Assembly (NCBI RefSeq): GCF_003254395.2
Contig: NC_037644.1
Span: 11,326,086 to 11,390,085 of the forward strand
DNA from: Apis mellifera
Taxonomy: Eukaryota; Arthropoda; Insecta; Hymenoptera; Apidae
DNA: 64,000 bases
Direction: 5' to 3'
Shown here: positions 1 through 14,381 of the stretch, in pieces
Position numbering within the stretch: the stretch's first letter is position 1
How the letters are laid out: every line of letters begins with the position of its first letter
The notes under the pieces: model-generated
What the model saw: only the letters and a program-made list of their open reading frames with translations
Databases searched by the model: none
Told to the model about the DNA's origin: nothing
Program-made: the position numbers and the translations under genes

Positions 1-3000
1 TTGGGAATCCACGTGTTTGTCGATAAAAGAATTTTTATTTTTGTATCGAAATGCTAAGTGGATTTGGAATTGTTTAAATACTCGTCGTCAGAGAGATGAA
101 AATTCTGTCCAGAGAAGAATAATTCTTTGAGAACTCACAGATTGATCATTTTCGTAAATTATGGCGATAATTTGCATTCTCCTTTGTCGAAATTGACACT
201 AGAATTGACATACGTCGATGAAAGAGACTTAATTCTGATTAAATTTAAAATTTACTGTCAGAAGAATGTTTCAAATTCTTATTCGTATAATTTTATTTAT
301 TATCGTTATTTTATTCGATTTATTCAAACGTTTCCATTCTACTTCAAGAAACACGCGTTACGTAACAAGGATCGACGTAACTTATATCTTGATCGATCTC
401 GTTGGACAGGAGAAATATTTTTTTTTTTCCACGTGACCACGAATTAACGCGATATTCCACGCAAGTGTGAGTGTTAATAAAAAGATGGAGATCGGCCGTG
501 TTTTAATTTCCACGTTACTCGTGAATCCGTGTATTTTTTGACATTCTATTTAAATACGATATTTATTTAAAAAAGTTGAGAATATATCAATCGATCCAAT
601 AAAATTTTCGCGTCTCTTCTACGATGCTGTTATCGTTAACGATAAAAAATGCACTTGAAACATCATGTTATGCGAATATTGGCAAACATGCACGGTATCC
701 AGTTTGCTTTATTTGATATGGTTCGCTCATGCGCGACCTCGATCATTCGTTGTTAAATATATATATATAACATCTACAGAAGTGAATATATTTTTAATTT
801 AATTAATTTTATTAATTAATATCCTATCGATACAATTTACTAATACAAATAGGTTTGTTATGTATAGATTAATATGTAAATTTTATATGAATATGACAAA
901 ACTCCGATTTAATCTATTATTAATTAGCGTTCGAGTGGTTAATTTCGATCTCGCGTGAAATAGAAATAAATTTGTTGCAATATGTATGTTCAGTTTCTAA
1001 ATTAATTGACACAAATATGATAAAATTTGCGTCCAATTTTATTATTATTTCTCGAAATGTTCGTTAAGAATTTATATTATTTTGACGATTTCGTATAATT
1101 CCATCAAATTTAACGATATTTATAAATTTATTTCAAGACTTTTTAACAATGCAACAGAATTAAAATGCATGCTATTAAAAATATAAACTACCTTAAAATT
1201 TTTTCAATTTTTCCTCGTTGCATTGCATTGTATCTACTCGAACTTATGGCAATATGTCTTCTCTTCTATCGCAAAATGGAAAAACATTAGAACGGTATTA
1301 GGCCGATACTCAATCAATATTAATTGGGTTAATCTTTTAAAGCCGACGGAATGTATCCATAATATTCTATTACATCAATTATAAATTTCACATTCGGAAA
1401 TTAATTACTATATATACATAGGATTTACCGATAATTATATACAAATCATTATCCCAGGGACCCAGTATTGGGATAGGAACACGTTGAATGAATTAAATCC
1501 TTTTTTCCCCCCGTAACACGTGGACATGGAAATTTATTCGTAATCCAATATTGCAATGTCTACCAGTTATCGACCTCCTCGAAATACACGCTCGAAACAT
1601 TCCAAATCGTATTAAAATTGTATCTCCACCCCCCCTCCGATTATCCCCCTTGTTCCCCGATTTTTTCGATTTTCAATTTTTGTATTTTACGTTACCCTTG
1701 CGTGTATACGTAAAACTTATTATTACATTGTTGTATGCACGACAATACCGCGAGTTTGTAAAAAATTATATTTGATTAAAAAAAAAAATTCTGCATATAT
1801 TCTTTAGGAAAGAATGTTTTCGAAAATAAATTCTCGTCCATGCGCGTAAGTTACAATTCGATCCTGATATGTAATGACGGAAAGGAAAAAAGGAAGAATA
1901 TATTTCACATCGAAATATACATATTCCGGAAGACTAATTCCTTTCGATAGAAGGATTAGGCGGGATATCGTGTTACGTGTCGTGGAGGATTATACGTGTT
2001 ATACCCATATCCAACCCTCGTCACGTTTAACCCCCTGACTTTCCTTCTAACGAATTCGCGAATTCGTCGACACGGCGCTCCCTATATATATATATATATA
2101 ATAATAATAATCTTTTATTCAAAAATGAATGCGACCTTTATTAGATCCCTTTATTAGATCTTTCCTAAATTCTAAATTGAAAACCTCGATACACGAAATT
2201 TATTTGCAATAATTCTTAATTAAAATGTGACTTGAAACACAAAATCTCAAAATTAACAATACTACTCGCAATGAAGAGAAAGAGAGAAATAGGATACAAA
2301 GATAATTACGCGATTCTCGTGGAACAGAGTCAGAACGTTTTTCTCTCCATCCGAATGGAAAATGGAAAACGGGTTCTCAAACGTCGACGGAGGAAACATT
2401 TCAGAAACAAGTTTTCAACGCGAGAGATGCGTGAAAAGTTTCTGTACGCGGTAAATAAAAGGATGACCGGTCGTTACGGGTAATTCCGTGGAAAATTCGA
2501 GTGCCAGTGTGCGAAGACGGGAGTGTTTCGCATTGGATTAACGTCTCCCTCCCTCTGACCACCCCTCTGGACCTCGTGGCGGGTAGAAGAGTCGCACAAG
2601 GGACACACGCCGCCCTTTCTCGTCCCTTTCGCCCTTCCCTTCCATTCCATCTCCCCTTTTTCCCCTCCAAAACGAGATCCTCCCTCCTTCTATCGCGACT
2701 CTAATGCAAATCCATCGCGATGGTGCATCAGTTGGTCGAAGGAAGCAACCTCTCGTGAAAAAATGCGCGAGATGGAAATCGTCCCGGGTGATTTCATTTC
2801 CATTAACCGGGTTGCGAAACGCCGCCATTGTCGAATATATACCGCGGCAAAAAGCGATGATTTATATCGAATCGATTCGGGGAACGGAGGCAGATGGGAC
2901 ACGAGGGTGGTTCGAGATCGGTTTTGGTTTCACAGAGGGTGGTTACTTAAAACGTGGATGGACGTTGTAGAATTCGTTCGACACGTGAAAGAAGGGTTCC

Positions 3001-6000
3001 GATTCTTTCTTTTGTAACTAGAATTTTTACGAATGCGAAAGTTTATGTTAAATTTTACGTAGAAAATATGACAAGAGATTTCGTGATTGAAATTACTTTT
3101 TGATCCATTCCGATAACTCGATCGGAAGTTAGCCAAGATTAAAGTTTTTCTCAAAGTTTTCAATTTAAGACAGAGATTACAAACATATGCTGTGAATCTA
3201 TTCATTTTTTTTTTTTTTTTTTGCAAGAATTGCATCTATCATTCGTCAATGAGTCTCAAAAAATCTTTAGTTTTCTTTCTTCTTTCGTCGAAAGTCATTA
3301 TGTTCGAAGTTTTTAATTTTAATAAAGATTTGATCAGGTTTTAATGACGATATTTCGGGAAGTCGTATTAAGATAAAAAGCATTTCAGAGATTAAAATTT
3401 TACGCTTCTAATATATCTTCATTTATTTTCATGTATTATATCTTCATTTCATTGGAAATTACTGTATTTAAAATTAAAAATTTTATTTCCAGAGAAATAT
3501 CGTGATCGACTAAAAGAATTCTTCTTCGCTGTACTACGCTAGGGGAAAACGTCTTGGCCGATGAAGACGTTACGTAGAACGAAGATTGTTTTCGTTATAC
3601 GTTCGATATTGGCCAAAGTTGGGCATAAACAGAATAATATGCAAATTGAACAAAATAATTGTACAAGGCAATATTAGTTAAGCTAAGGATATCAAGCTTG
3701 GCTACGCTCAGAGTTCCTAACTAATTTGAAATTTTCACTAGAGCCTCACAACGAGCACAGGATGTTAGGACTTGTAGTCATTTCTACAAACGAAATTTAA
3801 TTAATTTCGTGTTATTTTAATCTTTGTTAAAAAAAGAAAAAAGTACTTACCTTTATTAAAAACGATATGAAAATTTTATCAGGTTGTGTGCTATTTGCGA
3901 CTAACCAATGCCAACAGTTTTAAGAATAGCGAAACAAAAAAGATCTGAAAAATTCTGTTATAATAAAAATAAATGAATTTATATCCAATTGTAAAACGAT
4001 TTGAATTTTATATAATTACGTCAATCATATTTCATATTTGATTTGATTTTAGCAGTATTTTTCGTATTAAATCGATCTTGATCCATTCAATCGTCGAATT
4101 TTGTTTCGATCGACTAGATTGACACACGAGTGAAAGAATTCAACCGTAGATTCCACAATCGTGTTACGTAGATTACTAAAAAGAAATTAGTATATCCGTC
4201 ACTTTTAATTGATTTTTTCCAATTCATTTCTCGTCACGTAATTGCTCTACAAAATTATCAAAATAATTCTTTCTTTCTCTATTTAATTAAAAGAGGTAGC
4301 GCTTAAAAAAAAAATTTTTTTCGATTTTTCTTACTTTTTTAAAGGGGAGCGATAAGTTAAGTAGGTCGAAACTCAAAATAGCTTGGAAAAACACTGACAC
4401 CGAGGCGCTGTGTACACGCAGGCTGCATCGAAAACGCGTAAAAAACGTGGAGCGGGAGCTCGTATTGAAGAAACTAAGCGGAATTCAATAACAACTTACC
4501 TTCCAACTCGCGGCGACCGCGATCCTCCTTTCCAACGGTTTTTCTCGAAAACTTTGGCGCTGCGAGCGAATTCCTCTCCTCCGTTGCGTAACCTTTCGCT
4601 CGAGTTGCACCAACCTCCGTTGGTGAAACCGGAGAAAGAGCGAGGCGGAATTAATAGAAGGAAAGCGCGTTACCTTTATAGAATTTCCTCCAAAACTGGA
4701 TGAAAAACTTTCTCGAGCGTGCTTTATTATTTATTATTATTATTAAGATTAGCGGGATAGGCGAGAAGAAGGTGGATAGGAGATAAAAGTCAAAGCGTTG
4801 AGTATTTATTGAAAACGAATCTCGCTATGTACAAACGTATTAAATACACAATTGTTGTGACATTTATACAGGGAGAACGTGGAAGGGACACGAGTGTTGA
4901 ACAACACCACGCACAATAGTCAATACGCCCGCTGATAAACAATAGATAACTGGTCCTACACCTATGGCCCGTGCTCAGCCAGCTTATTTGCAACCCGTTC
5001 GCCCGTTTATATTTGCACTAGGAGATTGTTGGATGCTCTCGTGTCCGCGGATTCCACCAATTCGCGACGTTTATTTGTCTAAACCAGGCACCATTTCTCC
5101 GCCTTTCCCGCTCAATTTTCATTGAATTGCCGATAGAAATTGGATAGAAATTTCAATCTCTTCAATTCTTGGTCTTCTAATTGAAAAACAATCCTTGATT
5201 ATTCTTGATTGCTCGAGTATATATTAAATCATAATCATATCAACTATCAACGTGTAACTACTAAATAAATTATTGAATAAATTACTTTCGAGGCAAAGAA
5301 AAATACAACTTCCAAAACTTACTGTCTTGTAAATGAAAATTAGATTAAAAAAAAAAATCTGGGATATATTAAGGTGTCGTAAGGTCGCTATTTATCAAAA
5401 TTCGTCGGGCAACTGTACGCGGAGATATCGATTCGATGTTGCGCCTTTATCGGGTTTGCAAAAACGAAAGCTCACGCGCGGGAGGGGAGGGAGGAAGGGG
5501 AGAGAAAAAGCGCGATCGTGTTTCATAACGAAGGCAGCGGATATTAAATTCCATCGGCAAACGTGGAATTCCCGTGTACGCGGCACTTCCGTGTTCCGAC
5601 TTTTGTTTGCGACTGGCGGACCGTGCCGACGACGAAAACCGTGCGCTTCCATTGGGCAAATACGCGCGAAAAACAAAGCTCGTTTGCAAAAGGAGAGATA
5701 CGGCGAGGAAGGAGCTTCCATTGTCGAACGTGCGTGATTCACTCGTGAAAAATAAGAATTCTGAAATTTCATTCTACAACCCGGCGCGCGAAATTCGTCT
5801 TGCATATTCCCGTCTAATTCGAAATTTTTCGTATTCAGTTCCTGGTATTTTCTTTACAGGTAAATAAAAGGGAAAAAATTGTAAGATGTATCTCTGATAA
5901 ACGAGTGTAATCATATTATGTTTGTAATATAATTATAAACTAAGGGAAAATACGTCCAATTTTCAAATGATTCTCGTTCGTGAAATTTAAAAATTTTGAA

Positions 6001-9000
6001 AAATCAATTCCTCGACGATACAAGTATTTATGTTTATTCTCGATGAGAAAGAATTGTAGTGATGATCGTTAAAAAAATTTTCCACAAAATTTCAAACTTC
6101 TCAGAAACAATAATGCAGGCACGAAAATTTCGAGTTAAACGCGGCGTTTAAATTCGGATAAAAACGGATTCTTTATCCCTTGCACTGAATCTTAATTTTT
6201 CCACGATTCACTAGCGACCGAAATGAACGTCATGATAAAATAGTATGATTCCAGTGTGCGCCAATAATTTTTATATTTCGGCCGAAATAAAAAAGAGAGC
6301 GATAAATTTTATAATAGAACGAGGCTGGCACGCGAACCCTCCCCTCCTACTTTTTTATACTTCAAAGTATAGTCGAATCTGGAACGATGAAACTGGTAAA
6401 AACTGGTCCTCGACCTCGTCACCTTTGAAAAATAAAAAAAAAAAAAAAAAAAAAATTAATTCCTACGATTTTAGTTTCTTTTTCTCTTTTTTTTTTTCTT
6501 TTTTTTTTTCGGTAGATCGACTGGTCGCGCCATCTGCGTAGGATTTTGTTATTACAAACTGTACAAAGTATATCTTCTTCGCGTATATATCTCTAAGATG
6601 GAAACGATTAGTTCAATGAATCCTCTTCGTCCTCTTAATCTTCAACGATCTTCGATATATTTATATTTATATTTATATTTATATATATATATTTATATTT
6701 ATTTATATTGTTTCTCTTTGTTTTTCTCTTTCTCTCTCTCCCTCTCATTCTCCCATACTCTCGTCCTTTCATCCTCGTCACAGTTGCGTTCTTCCTACAA
6801 ACAGAGATGATCGATCGGATGACAAGATATGCACGAGTACGAGAAATATTTATATATAACGCGTATATGATATAATTTTCACGTAAGCGTTACTTCCGCT
6901 CGATTCGTGGCCCAACTTCTTTCGAGATATGCGTCACTTCTCTCTATTCCCTAGGCGGAATAAACGTTATTCCGTTGAAATACGTACGATATGTCAATGA
7001 TACGTGATATTCAATCCTTAATTAATAATATTCGCTCGAACGGATAATCGATAATTTCAATTTCGATAATTAATCGCGCGAAAGGAGCCCGCTTTTTCTC
7101 CGCTCTATTGATCGAACGTGAATCGAATGGGAAGCGTCATAAATTCAAATAAATTTGAATAAACGAGGAATTAAGCGATGAAAGAAGATCGAGCTGAAAT
7201 GAAAGAGATAATGGTCGTGTTGGTAATTGAAAAGGAAGGAGAGAGAAAAAAAAAAGGAATAAAAAGGAAAGACAGATATAAAAAAATTTCTAAAATTCAC
7301 TCGATCTCTCTCTCTTCGATTCAACCATTTTCCCCCTTCGTTCTGCGCACGACCGATCGAGAAATCCTTTTAATTTTCCTTCTCTCAATTTGTAGGAAGA
7401 ACCGTATGTATGCACGTGTCGCCTGGTTCGATCGCACAGAAGACGATCTCCACCAAGCCGAAATTAAAATTTCTCACCGTTAATAATTCGTTAAGCTCAT
7501 CAAAGTGGATATGTACATCGATCCCTCTTCCTTTCTTTCCTTTTCTTTTTCCCTCTCTCTCTCTCCACACGACTGTTCTCGTGTTCTGTACGATCGATCG
7601 TGATCTCCCTTCTCCTCGCATCCCTTCGCCCATTTATCGTTCCACTGTTCATTCGTCGAATGAACAACACCGCACTCTCGATCTCATCCTCGAACGAATC
7701 AAAAGAAATTCGATCGAAATTTCCTCGAGTGTAGTACGTGGGAAAGGATCGAAACAATGATATCGCAAATATTTCCCTAAATACAATGGCAGTATTTCTT
7801 TAATGTCGTCGGTCTTAGAGGTTTAGATTAATATTTCTTAATAAATTACCAACGATCGTTTCATAGACAATATCATAGACTTTTCATATTCAAAATGAAA
7901 CCTGCCTCGACCGTGGATGGCTCGATGAAAGGGGTCGTTCCTTCATGTTTCCAGTAATTCTTTCTTCTTCTTCTTTCTTTTCTCTCGAATAAATATCGAA
8001 GAACGCTCGAAACATGACAATTATCGTTATTATTATTATTGTTACGGCCGCTTGTTGTGTTTCTTTCGAAAGGATAACGAACAATCGTAACGGAACGATG
8101 ATCCCTTTTACCGAACCACTTTCAGTCGCGTGCACATTTATCACTTACATTTCCTATGGCGATTTATGTATATATATATATATATTTTTTTTTTTCTTCT
8201 TCTTTTTACAGATCACGAGAGTGACTGTGCGTTTTTTAGCCGAGTAACGTAATAAATTCCAAAACAACGCGATTTATCGCCCTTACAGCGAGCTATCGCC
8301 CTTCGTCACCACACCACCCATTTACACCCTTTTCACCACCAATTTCTTCGTTATATTAATCCTTTTGTTAACAGCCCGCTATTAATCGCCGCTTACAAAC
8401 TCGTATTAACAATTATTATAAATTTCTCTCATTGTTCCACACGGTTGAACACGGTTCGTGTAACCGGATGAATATTTCCCTCTGCGCGCATTTCAATCCC
8501 TTCGTCCTCCTCTCCGAAAAGATAATTCCGAACGCGGATAATTTTCAATGTTTAATAAAAAAAAAATAAATAAAAGGAGGAAATAAAAAAGGAACTACAT
8601 AAAAATTCGCCCATAAAAGTCCATAAAAAACTAAATATTAATTGAATACACGGGATACAACGTGTTTCAAGTAGAACCTATAAAATTAATTTTTCCAAAA
8701 AAAAAAAAAAAGAAAGGAAAAAAAACAAAAACAAAAATAAATGAAATAAATTCGTTTCAACGACGATGAACGAATAGAATGAAACGAAAAATAAAAATGG
8801 AACGAAATAAAATTCGAGGGGGAAAAAAAAAAAAAAAAGAAACGAGAAGTGAGCAGGTAGTGGAAGGCGAAATCGATGCTGCCCGATTATTCGCAAGAAT
8901 TATTTCCGACCCTCGATCACCGGGCAAAAATTCGCCTGTAAAAAGGCGAGCAAAAGGTATATCCACCGGGTAAATGGACCGTGTCTCTATTCCTTCCTAT

Positions 9001-10502
9001 AAACGTAACTTCAGGTCACGCGAGTGGGCCTCTCTCTCTCTCTCTCACTCATTCCACTTCTATCCATCCTTGTCCTCCCGCAGAACGACGACGACGACGA
9101 CGCGAATTCGACTCGAGGTCAGGTTTCGGTCCTCGAGACGTCGAGGCAAGCGTCGCGAATCGATAGGTCGAACTGTGGCGGGAAAAAACGACGCCACGCG
9201 ATCGCCGAGGGGGATACAAGCTGCTCGAAAAAAACGATGCTCTCTAATAAAATTTTTATCGCTATCGGTTAAACCCTCTTTTCTTAACATCTCTTTACAT
9301 CCGCTATATTTATTTATTTATTCATTTGTTTGTTTATTCATTTATTTATTTATATATTTATATATATATGTATATGTATACGAAATTTTCTTCTCTGTTT
9401 CATTATTTACTTGCAACCTCTAATGGTATTGTCAAACATTTATGCACTTCGGCTAAGCGCATCTTAAGCTTATTAGTAATTAGTCTCAGGGAACTTAAAA
9501 GGTAAGCCAGCAGGCTCTCGAGGAATTGTTATTTTTTTTTTTTCCTTTTTTCAATTTTTACACGAACTTCCAACCACTCTGTGGCCGCTTTATTTATTTT
9601 TTTATGGCTAGTAAGTTATGGACCCCTCTGACGATTCGACAGATAATAAGATTAGTGAATTGACAAGAGTTGTAAGAGTTGTAAGAGTTGCGATCGAAAT
9701 TTTAATTATAAATCTTCGTTATCAGTTTTATTGCCAGACTATTATTCCGCTAGTAACTAGTAATTCGTTATAAATTTCACTAATGTTACTAGCTCCAATT
9801 GAACCAGAGGGCGCCAATGTGATCCAAATTCCACCAGTATTAATATTTCCATATCAATTAAATTCTTCCCCCTTCCTCAAAAAGAAAAAAGAAGAAAAAG
9901 AAAGAACAATCACGCACATTTGCCACGCTTCGTTTCCATCCAATATCAATTTACATTCAATCAACCAAGAACCAAGAAACGTATTTTCCACTCCCGTATT
10001 TTTCACGTCTCTCGATTCTTAAAACTGTGTAGCCGGCCGTCACTGTGTGATAAAACGTTCGCCCGATTATCGTGTCCTCGATTACTTATCACGGATACAC
10101 AACGGTGAGGAATCGTTGTTCTCAGAAAGAGAAACTATCCATGAATCGAATCACTCGCCGCATACAATTTGTTCCTTTTCTTCTCCTCTTCCTCCTCCTC
10201 CTCTTCTCCATTCCCTTTCGTAGAAACTTTGTAGACGCGCGATGGTTCACGAAGAGGGTTTTTTCACGCGGTGGAAATCGTATTTCCCGGGCTCGGGATC
10301 ACGAGCCGTTGGACACAGGACGTTGAGGGAAGGAGAGAAGAGGTTTGCAGGAAATGATCGGCGGAGACCGTTTGTTGTATCCTCCGCGATTTTCCAAAGT
10401 CCACGGGCCACGTGTATTCTGAACGTGACGCGAGTGCCGTTGCGGCGGGTGTCATAAGCTTGTTTGCTGACAGTATCAATTTCAGAAATGGCGTGTGCGC
10501 GA
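1..10502. other. Gene-free region downstream of Ddr
   Basis: No supportable coding exon on either strand. It holds AT-rich DNA, low-complexity tracts and several more CpG-rich blocks (about 2500-2960, 5390-5790, 9060-9240, 10240-10470) whose open frames overlap in several phases and show no family resemblance. A fragment of the dispersed repeat described below sits at about 3290-3420. A block at about 4790-5040 has a minus-strand AATAAA at 4805-4810 and looks less simple than its surroundings; it could be the 3-prime end of an unrelated or extended transcript. Confidence 0.5.
3290..3420 (+). repeat. Dispersed repeat family, fragment
   Basis: TCATTATGTTCGAAGTTTTTA then TTTTAATAAAGATTT match a unit tail. 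TTAATGACGATATTTCGGGA, AGTCGTATTAAGAT and AAAAGCATTTCA then match a unit head. The tail-then-head order means two adjoining units, as at 30.8 kb. Confidence 0.55.
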
Positions 10503-10508
10503 TTTATT
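10503..10508 (-). terminator. Candidate poly(A) signal AATAAA for Ddr
   Basis: First canonical AATAAA on the minus strand after the stop codon, 712 bases downstream. The hexamer is common by chance in AT-rich DNA, and no clear GU-rich element follows it. Confidence 0.25.
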
Positions 10509-10556
10509 GAACGTGCTTTCCGCCCATTGGACCCGCGCTAGGAACGCTCCCACTTC

Positions 10557-10557
<1 letters not shown>

Positions 10558-10616
<59 letters not shown>
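10558..10616. repeat. (TA)n microsatellite
   Basis: 59 bp of uninterrupted TA alternation, inside the presumed 3-prime UTR of Ddr. Confidence 0.97.
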
Positions 10617-10619
<3 letters not shown>

Positions 10620-11220
10620 CTTGCTCGAGGTCGTTCTCGCGCTGTTATTTTTTTCTTTTTTTTCTACTTTTATCTATTTTTCTTATCGCGCTTTGTTGCT
10701 TTTTAATCGCGCGGTCAACGGTTTTTTAAACGGGACGAAAATAATCTTAAGGGGAGTGGCGGGCGATGGAAAAATTATTATTCCATTAAAATTTCGATTT
10801 CGTCGTTTCTCTTTTTTCCTTTTGATTCTGAGCGAATACGGAACGACGAACGAACGGTGAAAAAAATATTACGAGAATTGTAAAATTTCGTGAGAATCAG
10901 GGAAACGAACTGTTTGAACAAACTCCCTTAATCGTGTGATGATCATAATAATAATAATAATAATTCACAAGTTGCACAGTTTGTGAAAAAATTCACCAGG
11001 ATAATTGGACAGAGCGACGAAGAACCATTTCGATCACCGAAATTTACCTTTCGCCTTTCGGACGATTCGGCGATCGAAGGAATCGATCCTCACCTTGTAC
11101 ACACTACTAACTTGGCCTGACCTGGTGTAACTTGGTCGTCGAGGGGGAGTTCCACCAGTTCCCGTTCAGCTCGCCGATCATAGAAAGCCGGATCAGATTC
11201 CAGCCTTCTAGCTCTCTGTA

Positions 11221-11385
11221 TCAGGTGTCGTTCGTGTCCCCGACATGTTTGTAACCGAGATTTTTCCTCTGGAGAAACATGTGGATCTCCCGGAAGCTCG
11301 GCCTGTCCACGTCGTTCCTGTGCCAGCACTCGCGCATCAGCTCGTAGATGTCTTTGGGGCAGTTTTTCGGCAGGGGAAGAATGAT
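11221..11385 (-). CDS. Ddr: Ddr terminal coding exon: end of kinase domain and stop
   Basis: Acceptor TTTTTTCAG precedes ATC ATT CTT (phase 0). It encodes residues 617-670 and a TGA stop at 11221-11223. CPKDIYELMRECWHR and RPSFREIHMFLQ match the DDR C-lobe segment CPQGLYELMLRCW...RPPFSQLHRFL. A tail of about 13 residues (NLGYKHVGDTNDT) follows the kinase fold. The short tail is normal for DDRs. Confidence 0.96.
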   Translation of the reverse strand: MILPLPKNCPKDIYELMRECWHRNDVDRPSFREIHMFLQRKNLGYKHVGDTNDT

Positions 11386-13585
11386 CTGAAAAAAGAATAT
11401 TCGGATAAACGGAAAAATGGGGAAAAGTGTTCGCGTGATACCATCGTTCATCGTCAAAGTTGTGATTCGATTACAAATGTTATCGTGCTCGCTACAGTTT
11501 GAAAATATTCTGCCGCGTTGTTCGTTGATTCGAATAAACAGAAATAAATTGAAAGGTTTTGGTGGAAATTTTGTACAAGTGCGTTTAAAAAAAAAAAAAA
11601 AAGAAAAAAAAGGAAAAAGAAAAAATGGAATTAATACGATACGTATTTGTTTCGAATGTTTTTTTTTTTTTGTTGTTGTTGTTACGAGTTTCTGAATCTT
11701 TAGTCGAGTAGATTTTTCGTGAATTTTTGCGTGGAATATATATTTAAATATTATTATTATTATTATTATTATTTGTAATAAAAAGTCAGATACGTGTATT
11801 TCGAATAATTTCCGTAATTCAATGTATAAATATTGCGGCGCATAATGGAATTGTGCGGTACATTTAAATGAATTTATGAAAGAAAAGATTAAATGAAATT
11901 ATTGATAAATATACGTGATAAAATTAGTAATAAAATTTTGACATTTTGTACGTGTAACACGTGTGTGTGTATATATATATATATATATTTTACGTATTAT
12001 ACATTATTATATAATTTCACGTATATTTTATGACACGTTAAATAATTCTTTTCGCGTTCTATTTCAGACGGAAGAAATCAATATATATCGAAGTGATAGA
12101 TATATCAACAGACATATCGATATGAAACGATAGAAATTTTTTAAAAAAAGAATTTTTTATTTTTTTTATCAATAGAATACTACTTTCACGCAAAACGTAG
12201 AAAAGAATTTTCGCGCTTCGATATTTTTTTTATTCTTCAATTAACGAAGAACAAAGTTTCGTGTAACATAATATAAAATATAAAATTCTACGAACATTTT
12301 TACGAACATACGCGGTTTCTAATAAAAGTTTCATCATTTTATTCACAATTCTCTCGAATCTTCTTTGATCATCTAAGAATTTGATCATTAATAATTTAAT
12401 CGTTTAATTCGTAATAATAAGAGAGAGAGAAACGAAAGGCTTTAAGGAAGAATTATTTAATACTCGTGTTTATACTTACCCTTCTATCATCCTCTTGGTA
12501 AAAATACGTTGCATTCTCGACTATGCGATGATCGGGCAGCTCCTCGAACGGTTGTTCCCTTGCGAACGTTAAAATCTCCCAAAGCGTCACTGCGAAAGAC
12601 CAGACGTCGCTCTTCGATGTGTGTCTTCCCTGTGTGCATTCGTTCGTAATTATTCGATCATTGATCACAGATCGATTTCGAACAATAAAAATTTTCATTT
12701 TCACTTCCAAGGTATATTTACAACGCATGCATATTCAAACGATCGCACTTTTTTTTAAACGAGACTTTAAATCTGATGTTATGGGCAAAATGTCGATGGA
12801 TAAACGCGTTAAAGTGAAATGAATTTCAAAAGATAATAAAGGATAATTTTTTAGTTCGAAAATAATTGCGAATCTCAATTTTGAATTCGAAATTATTTAA
12901 TTTTACGATGTTAAATGTTTAATATTTTAAAAAGAGAAACGAATTTTTTTAATCTTTCAATTGTATTCAAAATTCTATTTAAAAAAACTACGTTAACATC
13001 CATACCGAATATTGTTTGAATATTTTTCAGATTTATTTTTTATTGTTTTCCATGTGAATTACCCTTTTACGTTTTTTGCCGTAATATTTTTCAATATTAA
13101 AATAATTCAAAAGAGGATCCAACTAAAAAGTAAGTAATTGCAAATTCAATTGCTCTTCAAAATTTAAGGATTGATACGAGAGATCTATTTTTTTTCTTGG
13201 AAGAATATCGTAGATATAAAATATTAATAGTAAAAAAAAAATTTTCACAGTATCGAGAGAAAAAGAAAACAGATTAAAAAAAAAAAAAATTCTAAAGTGT
13301 AGCAGACAGGTCCAAAAAGAGCAAAGCTTCGCAAAGCATAACCCTGCGGAATCGAGGTGGAAAAACGTGGAAAATGTAACAGTGCCTCGGTCATAGTTTA
13401 AAACTATCGTTAATCAAATTCATCCGGCCCGGTGTGAACGTTTTATCTTGAATGTTATTTGAAAAATTGCAATTGGACGACTCGAATAGATCGCCCGAAA
13501 AATCGAAATATTTTTTAACGTGTAATTTAATACAAACAATAAAATATTAAACGATAATTCGATCGATAGTAGCGCACGTGCACGC

Positions 13586-13616
<31 letters not shown>

Positions 13617-13829
13617 CAAATGGAATATTCGATTTTCAAGAAGTGAAGTTGAACGCACGATCGGTTTTTATTTTTCATTGTCGCTAATTCATCGGGATAA
13701 AAATGGGAAGGGAGGGCGAAAAAAATACATCGAATAACCAAGAAAATTCTGTTGTTACTTTTGTGATAGAAAATATCTATATAATATGATTAATACACGT
13801 TTTATAAAATTTGTGTAACGTTGTTTTAT

Positions 13830-13865
<36 letters not shown>

Positions 13866-14301
13866 GACGAAGTTTACGTTTCCACGTTTAACGACTATAA
13901 ATTATAGAATTTTCAAAAACGATTATGATTGAAAATTTCTCGCATAAATGCAACGCAAGAGACGAACAATAGACAATTATCTTTATCAGTCGAGAATAGA
14001 GAGATTACCTCGTGATTTTTGATATTTTTCATCTTTCGTCGCGAGGAGAAGACAAAAGTTTCTCGATTATCTGAAATTTCGCGACGAAAGTAATATTTTC
14101 CTCGTGTGTCCTGTCGCGTAAACAGTAGTTCGAAGTAGAAATCTATTTACGAGGCGGCGTGCACGGCAGGTGGTATCGTTGCTTGACGAGAAATTACTTC
14201 AACTTAAGTGTTTCAGTTACGTAATTTCATGAAACTACTCCATCTTAAGAAGCGGTGTACACGACGGCATCAAGTTTAACGGGTAACACGCATGTACCAG
14301 A

Positions 14302-14381
<80 letters not shown>

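Larger units (their letters stand above)
10503..11220 (-). other. Ddr: Presumed start of Ddr 3-prime UTR
   Basis: On the minus strand the stop codon is followed by a moderately CpG-rich stretch with no splice-linked coding continuation. The first AATAAA downstream is at 10503-10508 (TTTATT on the plus strand), giving a UTR of at least about 700 bases if used. A 59-bp (TA)n tract at 10558-10616 would lie inside this UTR. Transcript ends cannot be fixed from sequence alone. Confidence 0.35.

Noticed and set aside
5333..5805. Overlapping frames of 134 and 136 codons on opposite strands
   Set aside because: Mutual shadows in a CpG-rich patch, with no family resemblance and no conserved motif.
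11090..11329. 79-codon frame overlapping the terminal Ddr exon
   Set aside because: Shadow of the Ddr exon in another frame on the same strand; the Ddr frame is supported by kinase homology and splice phase.
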